A stretch of DNA of 64,000 bases from Paraplanobispora siamensis (GTDB lineage: Bacteria; Actinomycetota; Actinomycetes; Streptosporangiales; Streptosporangiaceae): assembly GCF_016863175.1 (NCBI RefSeq), contig NZ_BOOJ01000007.1, positions 62,001 through 126,000 on the forward strand, in the 5' to 3' direction. The position numbers and the translations under genes are program-made. Under the pieces are notes generated by a model. The model did no database searches. It saw nothing but the letters and a program-made list of their open reading frames with translations, and was not told where the DNA came from. The number at the start of each line of letters is the position of its first letter. The stretch's first letter is position 1. Of this stretch, positions 33,122 through 41,983 are shown in pieces.

Positions 33122-35320
33122 TTACGGTTCGTAGCCTTCGGAGGCGTCGTCGCCGGGGGCGTACTCACGGAGGTAATAGCGGGCCGCCCGGCCCGCACCG
33201 AGCGCCGTGATGCTGCCGTGGTCACGCAGGATGGCCAGCCAGCCGGCCACCACCGAGCGGGAGCGGCCCACCGCGGCGACCAGCTCATCACGCCGAGCCC
33301 CAGCCGGGCCGCGCTGAGCCAGCAGGCGCAGGATGGGCCGGGCGATGTGCTCAGGTACGGGAATGGCGCGGTTGACAGCCGGATCATTGGCGTCGGCGTG
33401 CTCCACGGCGTGCTTGGCAGCGATCAACTCATTGAGGCTGGTGGGCTGAGCAGGTGGGGCCGGCATGTCGGTCAGACGGGCTTCGATCTCAGCGACCATG
33501 TCCTGGGCCAGCCGGTCGATGGCGGTCGAATCGGCGGGATTGATGCCCCAGTCGGTGCCGTCAGATCTGGTGGCGCACCCACCCCCGATGCCCTTCCCGC
33601 CAGACGGCACCGCGGATGCGGGGACAGAACGGTGATGACGCTCGCCGTACCCGGGAAGCATCGCGGCGATGGCCGACTCCAGGCAGGCGACCGGCGCGCC
33701 GCGTCGGCCGGCCAGGGCTTCGACCGCATCCAGATCTGACAGATCGCGCACCCGGCCGGCCCGCCACAGGCTGTTGCCGTCGACCACCAGGGCCACTCCG
33801 TGCACGCCGCGGGCATAGGTCTCCATGTTCGGCATGCCGGCCAGCTCCCAGCCGGGGATGACGTTGTTCATCTCGCTGGCCCGGTTGACCCGCAGCACGA
33901 TCTTGTTGTCGGCGTTGGCGTGCGGGTCCTTGGTGCCGGTGTATTGGATCACCCCGCGCTGGGAGGCGGTGGCCAGCACCACTCCGGCCGAGCGACCGCG
34001 CCGGTAGATCTTCTCCACCAGCGCCTTGGCCTGGGTGCCGATGGGTGAGTTGTAGCCGGTGACCTCATCCAGCTCGTCGATCAGGATCAGGAGTACCGGC
34101 GCGCTCGGTGAGGGCTTATGGTTGCGCCCGCCGGAGGCCCGGGAGCGCTCGGTGATGACGACACCGGCCCAAGCCAAGATCTGCAGCGCCTTGTCGTACT
34201 CGCCGATGCCGGCGTGGGCATCGAGCACCTGTCCCCAGATCGCACCCAGCGTGCCCTTGGCCACGTCGATCCCCATCACCAGCACGTCGCACCGGTCGCT
34301 GGCTTGTTCGATGAGGTTGTTGTACAGCGTGGTCTTGCCGCTGCCGGTGGGTGCCACCAGAAAGGTGTGGTGCCCGCCGGCCTTGTCGAAGACGCTCAGG
34401 GCCAGATCGTCGCCGCTGTCGGGGTCGAGCCCGAGCACCAGCGGCCCGTCCATGATCGAGCGGCGCGCTGCGTCGGCCGATGCCGTGCCGCTCAGCGCCG
34501 GGTGGGTCACCTCGCCCTGCCACGGGTCGATCAGCTGCACCGCGATGACGATGATGCCGGCGTGCTTGGCATCGGCGCTGATGCGCACTCGCTCGGTCGG
34601 CAGAGCCAGGTGGGCGGCCAGGTCTTCGGCCAGGCCGCTACCGGGCCGGGCCAGCTGGCTGGCACGTTTGCCGGTGGCGCGGATGTCGATGCGAAAGCAC
34701 TGGCCCAGCCGGGTGTCGTCAGCTGAGATCAACTTGGAGTCTTCCAGGCCCACTGCAGTGGCCAGGGCATCCCACCGCAACTGTCGGGCCTGCCAGGCGC
34801 GACGCTCGCGCAGTACGTCCGACCAGGTGAAAGCCGACCAGGCCAGGGCGGCGGTGCTGGTGTAGCCGACCAACGTGGGCAGATTGAAGGCTCCCCAGTG
34901 GGCGGCAAAGGCCAGCCAACCTGGTACGGCGGCCACGGTGGCGGTCAGCGTGGCCGAGTACTTCACCGATCGGTGTGCCTTGTAGGTGCCCACCCAAGTC
35001 GACAGCGCCAACGGCGGCGCCAAGGCGCCGACCAGCAAAGGCTCTGGCCCCAGGGCATGCATCACCTCCCCGGCCGGATACAGGGCGGCGAGCCCTGAGG
35101 CCAGGCCGCGGGTCTCGGGCGCACGGGCCACCCACCGGCCATAGCCGCGCACCCCTGCCGCCAGTACGCGGCCGGCGCTCAAACGGTCGCGGTAGGCGCC
35201 TGCCGGATACGGCAAGCCGTCGCCATAGCGGCTGGGAGCACCGCCTGCCCAACCGCGTCGGCCGGACCCGCCCGTCCGGCGGGGACTGCGACGGGTACCG
35301 AAACGCTCGCCTCGTGCCAT
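33122..35320 (-). CDS. FtsK/SpoIIIE-type DNA translocase (TraB-like conjugation protein)
   Basis: This encodes 732 residues; AAGGAGGTGATC upstream of the ATG at 35320 is an almost perfect ribosome site. A basic N-terminus and several membrane-like segments (about 60-190) precede the motor: Walker A APTGSGKTT with Lys329, Walker B LLILIDELDEV, and ASQRGVIQYTGTKDP. The C-terminal winged-helix region (ILRLLAQRGPAGARRDELVAAVGRSRSVVAGWLAIL) could read transfer repeats. It pumps double-stranded DNA into the recipient hypha and is the key AICE transfer gene. Confidence 0.92.
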   Translation of the reverse strand: MARGERFGTRRSPRRTGGSGRRGWAGGAPSRYGDGLPYPAGAYRDRLSAGRVLAAGVRGYGRWVARAPETRGLASGLAALYPAGEVMHALGPEPLLVGALAPPLALSTWVGTYKAHRSVKYSATLTATVAAVPGWLAFAAHWGAFNLPTLVGYTSTAALAWSAFTWSDVLRERRAWQARQLRWDALATAVGLEDSKLISADDTRLGQCFRIDIRATGKRASQLARPGSGLAEDLAAHLALPTERVRISADAKHAGIIVIAVQLIDPWQGEVTHPALSGTASADAARRSIMDGPLVLGLDPDSGDDLALSVFDKAGGHHTFLVAPTGSGKTTLYNNLIEQASDRCDVLVMGIDVAKGTLGAIWGQVLDAHAGIGEYDKALQILAWAGVVITERSRASGGRNHKPSPSAPVLLILIDELDEVTGYNSPIGTQAKALVEKIYRRGRSAGVVLATASQRGVIQYTGTKDPHANADNKIVLRVNRASEMNNVIPGWELAGMPNMETYARGVHGVALVVDGNSLWRAGRVRDLSDLDAVEALAGRRGAPVACLESAIAAMLPGYGERHHRSVPASAVPSGGKGIGGGCATRSDGTDWGINPADSTAIDRLAQDMVAEIEARLTDMPAPPAQPTSLNELIAAKHAVEHADANDPAVNRAIPVPEHIARPILRLLAQRGPAGARRDELVAAVGRSRSVVAGWLAILRDHGSITALGAGRAARYYLREYAPGDDASEGYEP

Positions 35321-35420
35321 GAGCAGATCACCTCCTTCGAACCGGTGGGTGGCTCCGGTGAGCAGGCAGAGCTTCCTGCTCGCCGGAGCCATGCGGGTGG
35401 GCAGCGACGGGAAACGACGC

Positions 35421-35705
35421 TCAACCAGGTGGGGCTGACGATGCGGGACCGGGACGCCGGGTGACGATCTGCCGATAGCCGGGACCGTCCTTCCAAGCGA
35501 AGAAACCATGGCGCCGGCCGTCCTCTCCCGACAGGGAGAATCCCCAGCGGGAGTTTTCGATCAGACGGCCGCGCCATTCGGCCACGTGATCACCGGTGGT
35601 GGGATGGACGGGACTGAACTCCCGCCGGATGATCAGATGATCGCCGATGGTGACGTCGTCCCAACCGAGCGCAGAGGACGTTCGGACGGGCGCGGGCGTG
35701 CTCAT
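35421..35705 (-). CDS. Small conserved AICE protein, unknown function
   Basis: This encodes 94 residues with beta-strand-like segments (VTIGDHLIIRREFSP, AEWRGRLIENSRWGFSLSGEDGRRHGFFAW). No family recognised. It is on the same strand as the translocase gene and shortly upstream of it, so it is probably part of the transfer operon. The start at 35705 has AGGG at moderate spacing; 35714 is possible. Confidence 0.65.
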   Translation of the reverse strand: MSTPAPVRTSSALGWDDVTIGDHLIIRREFSPVHPTTGDHVAEWRGRLIENSRWGFSLSGEDGRRHGFFAWKDGPGYRQIVTRRPGPASSAPPG

Positions 35706-35723
35706 GGCCGGCATCCCTGCGCG

Positions 35724-36617
35724 TCAGGCGGCGTCTTGGCCGGTGATGGCCAGACCACGGGCGGCGACCTCGCGGGCCTCTTCGAACTCCTCCTCGAAGC
35801 GGGTGGCCGCAGTCACCGCGCCGGCCGCGGCCTCTTCCAGGCCGGTGGCGACCGCGGTCAGCGGGTCGGTGACATTGGCAGGCAGCCCGAGGGCGGCCAC
35901 GCCTTCGGCCCAGGTGCCGATCTCGCCGGCCAGGGTGCGCAGGCACTCGGCCATGGTGATGCAGTCAGTCAGGAACTCGGCGTCGGTGGTGGGCGGCTCG
36001 ATGTTGATCAGCAGCTTGGACATGGTGACGGTTCCTCCAGAAAGAGCGGGACGGCGGACGGAGTGAGGCGGATGCGCCGGGACAGGATTCGGCTGGATGT
36101 CGGCAGGAGGGGACGCTTCGCCTGATCCAGGCGATGGAACGGCCGGAGCTGTGCCCTCGGCCGGGGGAGTGGCTGGCTGCAGGGCCGTCGGCTCCCCGGC
36201 CGAGGGTGCCGTTGGTGCAGCGGTGGAGTCGTCCCGATCAGCCTGACCAGGCTGGGGAGAACCTCCGGAGGCGGTGTCTCGGCCGTCGGGATGAGAGCGT
36301 CGGTGGCGGCCGATCAGGGGGATGGGAGTGTGTCCGCCTGCCAGGCGCCGATCCCAGCGCTTCCGCATCCGGCGTTCGGTGCGCCGGTAGATGCGGCGGG
36401 CCAGGGTGCTGGTGATGCGGCGGGTGGCCCGGGTGCCGCGGGCGAACAGACGGCCGCTCCAGGCGCCGGCCCGGCCGGAATGGTGGATCAGCGCCTGGCT
36501 GGGAGTACGCCAGCCGGTCGCCTGATAGCCCGAGCGGATGGCGTTGGCACCGGCGCGGCGGCCGGTCTTGGTCGCCAGGATCGCCAGCACGATGATCAGG
36601 GTGAGGGGATCAATCAT
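35724..36617 (-). CDS. Membrane-anchored Pro-rich protein with a helical C-terminal module and internal start
   Basis: This encodes 297 residues. An N-terminal membrane helix (PLTLIIVLAILAT) is followed by an Arg-rich region, a Pro/Ser/Ala-rich linker (about 110-195) and a helical, acidic C-terminal domain. The ATG overlaps the upstream stop (8 bp). A strong internal Shine-Dalgarno (GGAGG) precedes an ATG at 36023, so a separate 99-residue protein (35724-36023, MSKLLINIEPP...) is probably also made. The function is unknown; it may be part of the transfer apparatus at the membrane. Confidence 0.7.
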   Translation of the reverse strand: MIDPLTLIIVLAILATKTGRRAGANAIRSGYQATGWRTPSQALIHHSGRAGAWSGRLFARGTRATRRITSTLARRIYRRTERRMRKRWDRRLAGGHTPIPLIGRHRRSHPDGRDTASGGSPQPGQADRDDSTAAPTAPSAGEPTALQPATPPAEGTAPAVPSPGSGEASPPADIQPNPVPAHPPHSVRRPALSGGTVTMSKLLINIEPPTTDAEFLTDCITMAECLRTLAGEIGTWAEGVAALGLPANVTDPLTAVATGLEEAAAGAVTAATRFEEEFEEAREVAARGLAITGQDAA

Positions 36618-37092
36618 GGCCACCGCCCGGGTCGAGGTCTGCACCGGCGTCATGGGCGGGCCGGTCGGCCAGAGTGAGGAGGGCGTTGATGACCACCAGG
36701 ACGGCCAGCGTGCCGGCGGCCACCGCGCCGAACCACCACGACCAGCCCCACAGGTAGTGGACGGTGATGGTGATGGCGGTGATGATCAGATAATCGCTCC
36801 AGTGCGGACGCTGAGCCCACAGCGCCCGACCGAAGGCCGCCAAGCGCCGACGGGTCGGCGCAGGGACGGGGCCCAGGGCCAGGCCGGCGGTGACCGAGTC
36901 GGCCACGTCCGGGATGTTGTTGCCCAGATCGCCGACCCACTTGCTGATCTGGCCGTTGAAGATCAGGCCGTCCAGCAGCAGGACGAACAGGCCGCAGACG
37001 AAGAACTCATACATCTTCAGCTGGCGGGATTTGAAGCCGACGAACACCGCGCCGGCCAGGGCGGCAAAGATGATCCATTTGCCCGCTTCCAT
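36610..37092 (-). CDS. Multi-pass membrane protein of the transfer operon
   Basis: This encodes 160 residues; AAGGAG precedes the ATG at 37092. There are about four membrane segments (WIIFAALAGAVFVGF, FFVCGLFVLLLDGLIF, YLIITAITITVHYLWGW, FGAVAAGTLAVLVVINALL) with a soluble loop between the second and third. Not assigned to a family. It is coupled to the next gene by an 8-bp overlap. Confidence 0.72.
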   Translation of the reverse strand: MEAGKWIIFAALAGAVFVGFKSRQLKMYEFFVCGLFVLLLDGLIFNGQISKWVGDLGNNIPDVADSVTAGLALGPVPAPTRRRLAAFGRALWAQRPHWSDYLIITAITITVHYLWGWSWWFGAVAAGTLAVLVVINALLTLADRPAHDAGADLDPGGGHD

Positions 37093-37126
37093 CGCGTTCT
37101 CCTTTTGCACAGCGGGAGCAAGGGGG

Positions 37127-37363
37127 TCACATGGGCCACGGGGCCGCAGTGTCGTGATCGGGGACGGCCTTGAGATCGACGATCCGCAGCTCGTTGCCGG
37201 GCCGCAGCGCCGCACGCATCACGTGCTTGTACAAGGCCGGGCTCTTGCCCGGTCCGCTCAGCGCGCCGGACGGGTAAGGGCTGGCCGACGAATCCTCAGC
37301 GGCGGGAGTCGGCGGGTAGGGATGGCGACGACGGCGGCCGGGGTCAGCGCAGTGATCGGTCAT
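37127..37363 (-). CDS. Small basic protein, unknown function
   Basis: This encodes 78 residues from an ATG with GAGGTGA upstream. A Pro/Arg-rich N-terminus precedes SPALYKHVMRAALRPGNELRIVDLKAVPDHD, which looks folded. No family recognised. Same strand as the surrounding transfer genes. Confidence 0.6.
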   Translation of the reverse strand: MTDHCADPGRRRRHPYPPTPAAEDSSASPYPSGALSGPGKSPALYKHVMRAALRPGNELRIVDLKAVPDHDTAAPWPM

Positions 37364-37448
37364 GGGGTCACCTCGGACGGTCAGGCAGGGGCAGGAGTGC
37401 ATCCCGCGCCGATGGCGATGTGATCGGCACAGACGGGGACGGGGAAGG

Positions 37449-38852
37449 TCAGGCTGGCCGAGCTGTGTCAGCGGTGGCGGCACGCTTTTCACGCCGGAGT
37501 ACGGTCTTGGCGTTGGAAGCGGTGACGCGCACGCCGCGAGCGGCCAGCCATGCGGTGATCTGCGCCGGAGTGGTGTCCAGGCCCAGGGCGTCGATGGCCA
37601 GGCGGATGCGCTCGGAGTCGTGGGTGACCGCGGTCAGGTCGGTTACGACCCCGTCGGGGTCAGCAGCCGAGCCGGGCGGGGTCACCTGCTGCGCGCCTGG
37701 GTCGGTGCGGTCCGGCTCCCGAGACGAGGTGACCCTGCTCGACGGGGTCAGGGCAGGGTCAGTCGGAGCGCGGTGACCCCATGCGGGAGCCTCGGCGGGG
37801 TCACCAGGGCCGGTCACCGCACCTGGTCTGGGCTCAGAAAGATCGGGTGCAGACAGCGGAGTGACTTCTGGCTGCGGGACGGCGAACAGAACTTTCGGGT
37901 CCGGATCCAGGACGCCCGGGCCGCGCCAGAGTGCGGCCCAGGATTGCAGCACCGCGCTGGCCTGTTCCGCCTCGGCGGTGCGGGTCGACGGCTGGGTTAG
38001 TGCGGTCAGGGCTGCAGCCCAGGGCGCCGGAACACTGGTGGTGACCAGCTGGCCGGCGTGGGCCAGCGCGCCGAGCTGGGCCAGCAGGTCGTGCTGCCGG
38101 TCCGGATCGGTGGCCAGGTGCGCGTGCTCGATCGCGGCCATCATCGCGCTGCGCAGCCGACGGGCGGCCCAGGCTCTGCGCCCCGGCCAGCGCGAGTCGG
38201 CGACCAAGGCGGCCTGGTGGGCGGCGCGGGCCAGCGCGGTCACCCGATGCTGAGCGGCGATCTCCGAGACCTGCCGATCGGCCGGGTCGGCCAGGCCCAG
38301 CCGGATCAGCAGGCGCCGGCGGGTGAAACGCCAGTAGATGCGCTCGTGCTCGCGAGGGCGGCTGGCGTGCTTGCGCCGCTCGCCGGCCAGGCCGCGTTCC
38401 CACAGCCAGGCCGCCACGAACGGGGTGGCCAACCGGAGCACGTCCACGGCGAAGCTCCCGGCGGCCAGCGCCGACAACACCGCCGACAGGCTGGTCAGCA
38501 CCCATACGGCGGCGCCGTCGACGCCGGCGGTGCCGTGCTCGCGGATGTTCTGCCGGGCGCGCACGGCCGAGGTCAGCACGGCCAGCTCCAGGAAGCCGAA
38601 GAACACCACCCGCAGCACCGTGGGCAGCTGGGGCAGCTTTTCGTCGAAGAACGCCCACATGCCCGAGGCGGCCACGCCGGTGGCCACCAGGGCGGCCAGC
38701 ACGGTCAGCCGGTCGGCAGGGGGGCCGGTTTTGCGCAACCCACGCCCGGCGGCCCAGAACAGGACGCCCAGGACTATCAGGGCGATCAACGCCAGTACCG
38801 CGACCAGCCAGGGCTGCGCTCTGGCCAGGTTGAGCAGTTCCTCGCGAGGCAC
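37449..38852 (-). CDS. Membrane protein with cytoplasmic helical domain (AICE transfer-associated)
   Basis: This encodes 467 residues from a GTG with GGAGGTGA upstream. There are four N-terminal membrane segments within about residues 10-150, then an Arg/Ala-rich helical cytoplasmic region (RVTALARAAHQAALVADSRWPGRRAWAARRLRSAMMAAIEHAHLA), a Pro-rich linker and a C-terminal helix pair resembling a DNA-binding wHTH (TPAQITAWLAARGVRVTASNAKTVLRREKRA). The layout resembles the SpdB-like spread proteins of Streptomyces plasmids; this is inference from topology. Confidence 0.7.
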   Translation of the reverse strand: MPREELLNLARAQPWLVAVLALIALIVLGVLFWAAGRGLRKTGPPADRLTVLAALVATGVAASGMWAFFDEKLPQLPTVLRVVFFGFLELAVLTSAVRARQNIREHGTAGVDGAAVWVLTSLSAVLSALAAGSFAVDVLRLATPFVAAWLWERGLAGERRKHASRPREHERIYWRFTRRRLLIRLGLADPADRQVSEIAAQHRVTALARAAHQAALVADSRWPGRRAWAARRLRSAMMAAIEHAHLATDPDRQHDLLAQLGALAHAGQLVTTSVPAPWAAALTALTQPSTRTAEAEQASAVLQSWAALWRGPGVLDPDPKVLFAVPQPEVTPLSAPDLSEPRPGAVTGPGDPAEAPAWGHRAPTDPALTPSSRVTSSREPDRTDPGAQQVTPPGSAADPDGVVTDLTAVTHDSERIRLAIDALGLDTTPAQITAWLAARGVRVTASNAKTVLRREKRAATADTARPA

Positions 38853-38935
38853 GAGGAATCACCTCCAACAGCAGGCACCGCCGGACACGACCATGGCGTG
38901 GGTGGTGTCCGGCGGCGCCGAAGATGCGATGCGGG

Positions 38936-39655
38936 TCAACCGGCGGTCGAGGCGGTGGCGCGGGTGGCCCGGGTCAGGGCGTACGCGCGAGTGGCGGCGG
39001 TGGGCACGCCGGAGATGATCCATCCGTAGCGCTGGTAAGCCTGCGGTTCCTGGGCGGCGATGGCGTACAGCATCGCCAGCATGCACGCGCGGCCGTCCAA
39101 CCCGGCATCGTCCAGCAGCCGCTGGCCGGCCCGATCAGCGACGTACTCGCTGCGCCGCTGCAGGGCGAGTACGCCCAGCCCCGCGCTCACCCATGTGAGC
39201 GCGGCGATCACCACGGCAAGGGCGGCACCCCACACCAGAGCGATGAGCAGGGCAGCGGCGGAGAGACCGGTGACCCGCCCCAGCCATTGCTGGAGGCGGG
39301 TCGGCTTCTGCTCGTGGCAGACGAGGGCGTGAGCCAGGGCGCCGGCGGCGGCGTGCCCCGTGGGGGAGTCGAGCTCGCCGTACAGCACGCCCTCGGCGAT
39401 GGTGATGATCGGGATGGGACTGTCGTCGCCGGTCCGCTCAGTGGTGACCATGGTGTCGAGCTCGCTGTCGATCACGAGCATGACCGCGGGCACCCCGGCC
39501 GTACGGGCCAGGTGTGATGCCAGGGCCGACAGTTCGGTCACGGCGGCGGCCAGATGACCGTTCACGGGCATGCCGAGCAGATCCGGCCTGCCGTGGCCGG
39601 AGTGATCGGGGTGATCGGGGTGGGACGGCGGCTGTGGGAAGGGGACGGTGCTCAT
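38936..39655 (-). CDS. M48-like membrane protein with degenerate zinc motif
   Basis: This encodes 239 residues. The layout matches M48 peptidases: a region before two membrane helices, and EYVADRAGQRLL where active enzymes have ExxxAD. But the HExxH site reads H109-ALVC-H114-E115, so the catalytic Glu is missing and the protein is probably not an active protease. The start at 39655 has AGGAG upstream. It is possibly a scaffold at the membrane in the transfer operon. Confidence 0.6.
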   Translation of the reverse strand: MSTVPFPQPPSHPDHPDHSGHGRPDLLGMPVNGHLAAAVTELSALASHLARTAGVPAVMLVIDSELDTMVTTERTGDDSPIPIITIAEGVLYGELDSPTGHAAAGALAHALVCHEQKPTRLQQWLGRVTGLSAAALLIALVWGAALAVVIAALTWVSAGLGVLALQRRSEYVADRAGQRLLDDAGLDGRACMLAMLYAIAAQEPQAYQRYGWIISGVPTAATRAYALTRATRATASTAG

Positions 39656-39739
39656 GGTGGCGGGTCTCCTGTGGTGAGGGAGCGAGGGGAGGCACGATCG
39701 CCGGAAAGTCGGCGTGTGCATGAGGAAGGGGAACCGGGG

Positions 39740-39928
39740 TCAGCGGCCGTCGCGGCAGCGCGAGCATCCCGGATGGACGCATCGGTTGGCCGGGCAGAGC
39801 GCCCAGGCCGCGGCGACGGTGTCGAAGCTGAGACCGGAGAAGGTGGCAGCGGCGATGAGACGGCGGGTGCGCGCCCAGACCAGTACGTCGGCCAGGTGCA
39901 CCCGCACGGTGAGTGTCAGGGAAGTCAT
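39740..39928 (-). CDS. Small protein, unknown function
   Basis: This encodes 62 residues, starting MTSLTLTVRVHLADVLVWARTRR, with a C-terminal Cys/His cluster (CPANRCVHPGCSRCRDGR) that could bind zinc. A GGCGGA site precedes the ATG. It lies just downstream of the WhiB-like gene. Confidence 0.55.
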   Translation of the reverse strand: MTSLTLTVRVHLADVLVWARTRRLIAAATFSGLSFDTVAAAWALCPANRCVHPGCSRCRDGR

Positions 39929-39954
39929 GTCATCCGCCCGGAGCGGGAAGGCAG

Positions 39955-40287
39955 TCAGGCCGCGGGGCTCGCTGCCCTGCGGCGGCGGGTGGCCGCCAGC
40001 CGGCACCCCTGGCTGCAGTAGCGGCCGGCCGCGGCCAGGACGGGGCCGCGGCAGTGGCGGCATCGATGCGGCAGCCGGGTGACCTTGCGGCGTTCCTGCT
40101 CGGTCAGCCCGCCCCATATCCCGTGGCGCTCCATGCGCTGCAGGGCGTCGGTCAGGCACTCGAAGCGGACCGGGCAGGAAGCGCACACCGACTTGGCTTC
40201 AGCGGTGGATGCCTCATCCCAGCGCTCGGGGAAGAAGATCTCGGGATCGGCTTCGGCGCAGTGCGCGAGGTTCTGCCAGGCGTTCAT
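39955..40287 (-). CDS. WhiB-family protein with C-terminal zinc-ribbon-like extension
   Basis: This encodes 110 residues; GGAGGTGACCC precedes the ATG at 40287. WhiB features: HCAEADPEIFFP, then CASCPVRFEC, giving the four Fe-S cysteines, and GIWGGLTEQERR. The last 40 residues add CRHCRGPV and CSQGC, a second CxxC...CxxxC module followed by an Arg-rich tail. WhiB-like proteins are redox-responsive regulators that bind RNA polymerase sigma factor. The ATG overlaps the upstream gene's stop (ATGA). Confidence 0.9.
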   Translation of the reverse strand: MNAWQNLAHCAEADPEIFFPERWDEASTAEAKSVCASCPVRFECLTDALQRMERHGIWGGLTEQERRKVTRLPHRCRHCRGPVLAAAGRYCSQGCRLAATRRRRAASPAA

Positions 40288-40580
40288 CGGGTCACCTCCG
40301 TGGCCGTGGCGGGGTGGTCGGTGGGTACGGACTGACGTACGTGCACATTCAGCAGGCGCCGGGTGAAGGCCGCAGCCGGGCCGGGCGGAGCCGATCCCAG
40401 GGATTCGGCCCGCTCTTCCCGGCGGATGCCGACGGCCATCATCACGATGGCGCCGATGACGATCACCGGGGTCAGCAGGCCGATGGCCAGCACGGTCTGC
40501 CAGGCACCGGCCAGCTGGACCGCCAGGAACGTGAGAGGACCGGGCAACACCAGCCCGGCGACGCGCAGGATGGTACGCAT
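40284..40580 (-). CDS. Small membrane protein upstream of the WhiB-like gene
   Basis: This encodes 98 residues with two membrane helices (VAGLVLPGPLTFLAVQLAGAWQTVLAIGLLTPVIVIGAIVMMAVGI) followed by a hydrophilic tail. GGAGAG precedes the ATG. It is coupled to the WhiB gene by ATGA. Function unknown. Confidence 0.68.
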   Translation of the reverse strand: MRTILRVAGLVLPGPLTFLAVQLAGAWQTVLAIGLLTPVIVIGAIVMMAVGIRREERAESLGSAPPGPAAAFTRRLLNVHVRQSVPTDHPATATEVTR

Positions 40581-40677
40581 GGCGCACTCTCCGATTCGTG
40601 AGGGAGACGGAAGCGCCCGATAGGCCGGGCGCGACCAGATGGGGGAGGGCCCGCAGGAGGCGAGCCCCGGAAACGCG

Positions 40678-41004
40678 CTAGAACAGGGCGTCAGTGCCGG
40701 CCGATTGCCGGATGGTTTGTTCGCGGTCGCGGCGCCGTGTGCGGAGCAGGCCGTCATGGCATGGCGGGCACAGCGCCATCAACTGATCACCGGGCAACGT
40801 GGCCGCCTTTGTGTCGGACACGTTGGTGGACGGGGCGAGATGCAGCGGCCGGCCCGGGCGCTGTTCACGCCGGCAGGTGCCACCGTCCTTACGGTGGGGA
40901 TTGCCGCACTCTCCCCGGCATTCGCACCGGCCGCCGGCTCGCTCGGCGGCCACCACGGTCCACAGAGCGGCACCGGCCAGCGGCGCCGGGACAGGATCGT
41001 TCAT
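40678..41004 (-). CDS. HNH-endonuclease-like Cys-rich protein
   Basis: This encodes 108 residues. CECRGECGNPHRKDGGTC and a terminal LMALCPPCHDGLLRTRRRDRE resemble the zinc-binding frame of HNH nucleases (CxxC pairs with a terminal CxxCH), though the central His is not clear. It is coupled to the upstream gene by ATGA. It could nick DNA during replication or transfer; this is a tentative call. Confidence 0.6.
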   Translation of the reverse strand: MNDPVPAPLAGAALWTVVAAERAGGRCECRGECGNPHRKDGGTCRREQRPGRPLHLAPSTNVSDTKAATLPGDQLMALCPPCHDGLLRTRRRDREQTIRQSAGTDALF

Positions 41005-41537
41005 CGGCCCTGTCCATCGATCTGATCGGGGTCGTTCTCTGCTCGGGCCCACGCGGCCAGATCCTCCGCATGCCGAGCGCAACCGGAGGTGTGGCCGCGT
41101 TCGGCCTCATCGGGATGGTCGGCTCCGGGGCCGTAGTCGTGGATCAGCTGGCCGCAGTGCCGATCCGAGCAGCACCAAGTGAACGACTGCTCGCCGAACA
41201 CGTTGTCGGCCAGGTAGACGAAAGCGGCCTGGCCCGTGGTGTGGTCCGCTCCATCGGGCAGCCGCAGCATGGTGCCGATCCGTGCCCAGGGGTGCCCGGT
41301 TTCGCGTGCTCGCCGCGCGTACCTGCGAGCCTCGCTTTTGATCAGGGCGTCCAAGTACTTGATCGTCCACAGGCCGGGCAGCGGATCGGCCACCTGCTGC
41401 CGGGTGGCGGCGCCCGGGAACACCGGCTGCCAGGTGACGGCTCGGCTGCCGTAGGCGTCGATCACCAGATGAGCCACAGCGGTCTGGATGTGGTTACGCG
41501 CCTCCTTCCATGCCCGATCCGTCGGAGCCGGGATCAT
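41001..41537 (-). CDS. AICE accessory protein, unknown function
   Basis: This encodes 178 residues. LIKSEARRYARRARETGHPWARIGTMLRLPDGADHTTGQAAFVYLA looks like a helix-turn-helix of the type that tests whether a sequence is read, and a Cys/His group follows (WCCSDRHCGQLIHDYGPGADHPDEAERGHTSGCARH). ATGA overlaps occur at both ends with the neighbouring genes. Confidence 0.65.
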   Translation of the reverse strand: MIPAPTDRAWKEARNHIQTAVAHLVIDAYGSRAVTWQPVFPGAATRQQVADPLPGLWTIKYLDALIKSEARRYARRARETGHPWARIGTMLRLPDGADHTTGQAAFVYLADNVFGEQSFTWCCSDRHCGQLIHDYGPGADHPDEAERGHTSGCARHAEDLAAWARAENDPDQIDGQGR

Positions 41538-41983
41538 GCGTTCACCCCCGTCGGGGTACGGCGCGCGCCGCGGTCTGCGGCCGGTGCGGAGGCGGCCATG
41601 TCGCTCCCGCACTCGGCGCAGACCCGTCGGTTATCCGGCGACTGCCGGGCGATGAGGTGATCCATCAGGATCTGCGCGGCCTTGGCGTCGGCCAGTACCC
41701 GGGTGGCGGTGTCGTGGTCGCCGGGCAGCTGCCCGTGACGCTCCAGTTCCCAGTGCAGGAAGGTCAGCGGCGCTGCCTGGTGACAGCGCTCGGCGGCGAT
41801 GGTGGCGCGGGCCGCGGTCAGCAAGGCCAGGTATTCGCTGCGGATCAGGCCTTCACGGATCCGGCTCCCCTGGAGCTCGGCCACCAGCTCTGTGACGATG
41901 CCGGCCAGTTCGCCGGCGTCGTCGATCAAATAGGCGGCCTGCGCGTGGGTGCGCAGGGCATCGATGCATCGGCGGGACATCAT
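41534..41983 (-). CDS. Helical AICE protein with terminal CxxC motif
   Basis: This encodes 149 residues, mainly alpha-helical, ending in CAECGSD. No family recognised. The ATG at 41983 overlaps the upstream stop (ATGA), fixing the start. Confidence 0.62.
   Translation of the reverse strand: MMSRRCIDALRTHAQAAYLIDDAGELAGIVTELVAELQGSRIREGLIRSEYLALLTAARATIAAERCHQAAPLTFLHWELERHGQLPGDHDTATRVLADAKAAQILMDHLIARQSPDNRRVCAECGSDMAASAPAADRGARRTPTGVNA

Noticed and set aside
40678-41004. Calling the Cys-rich protein a relaxase or restriction enzyme
   Set aside because: Only an HNH-like cysteine frame is visible. No relaxase motifs occur in the element, and AICE transfer does not need one.
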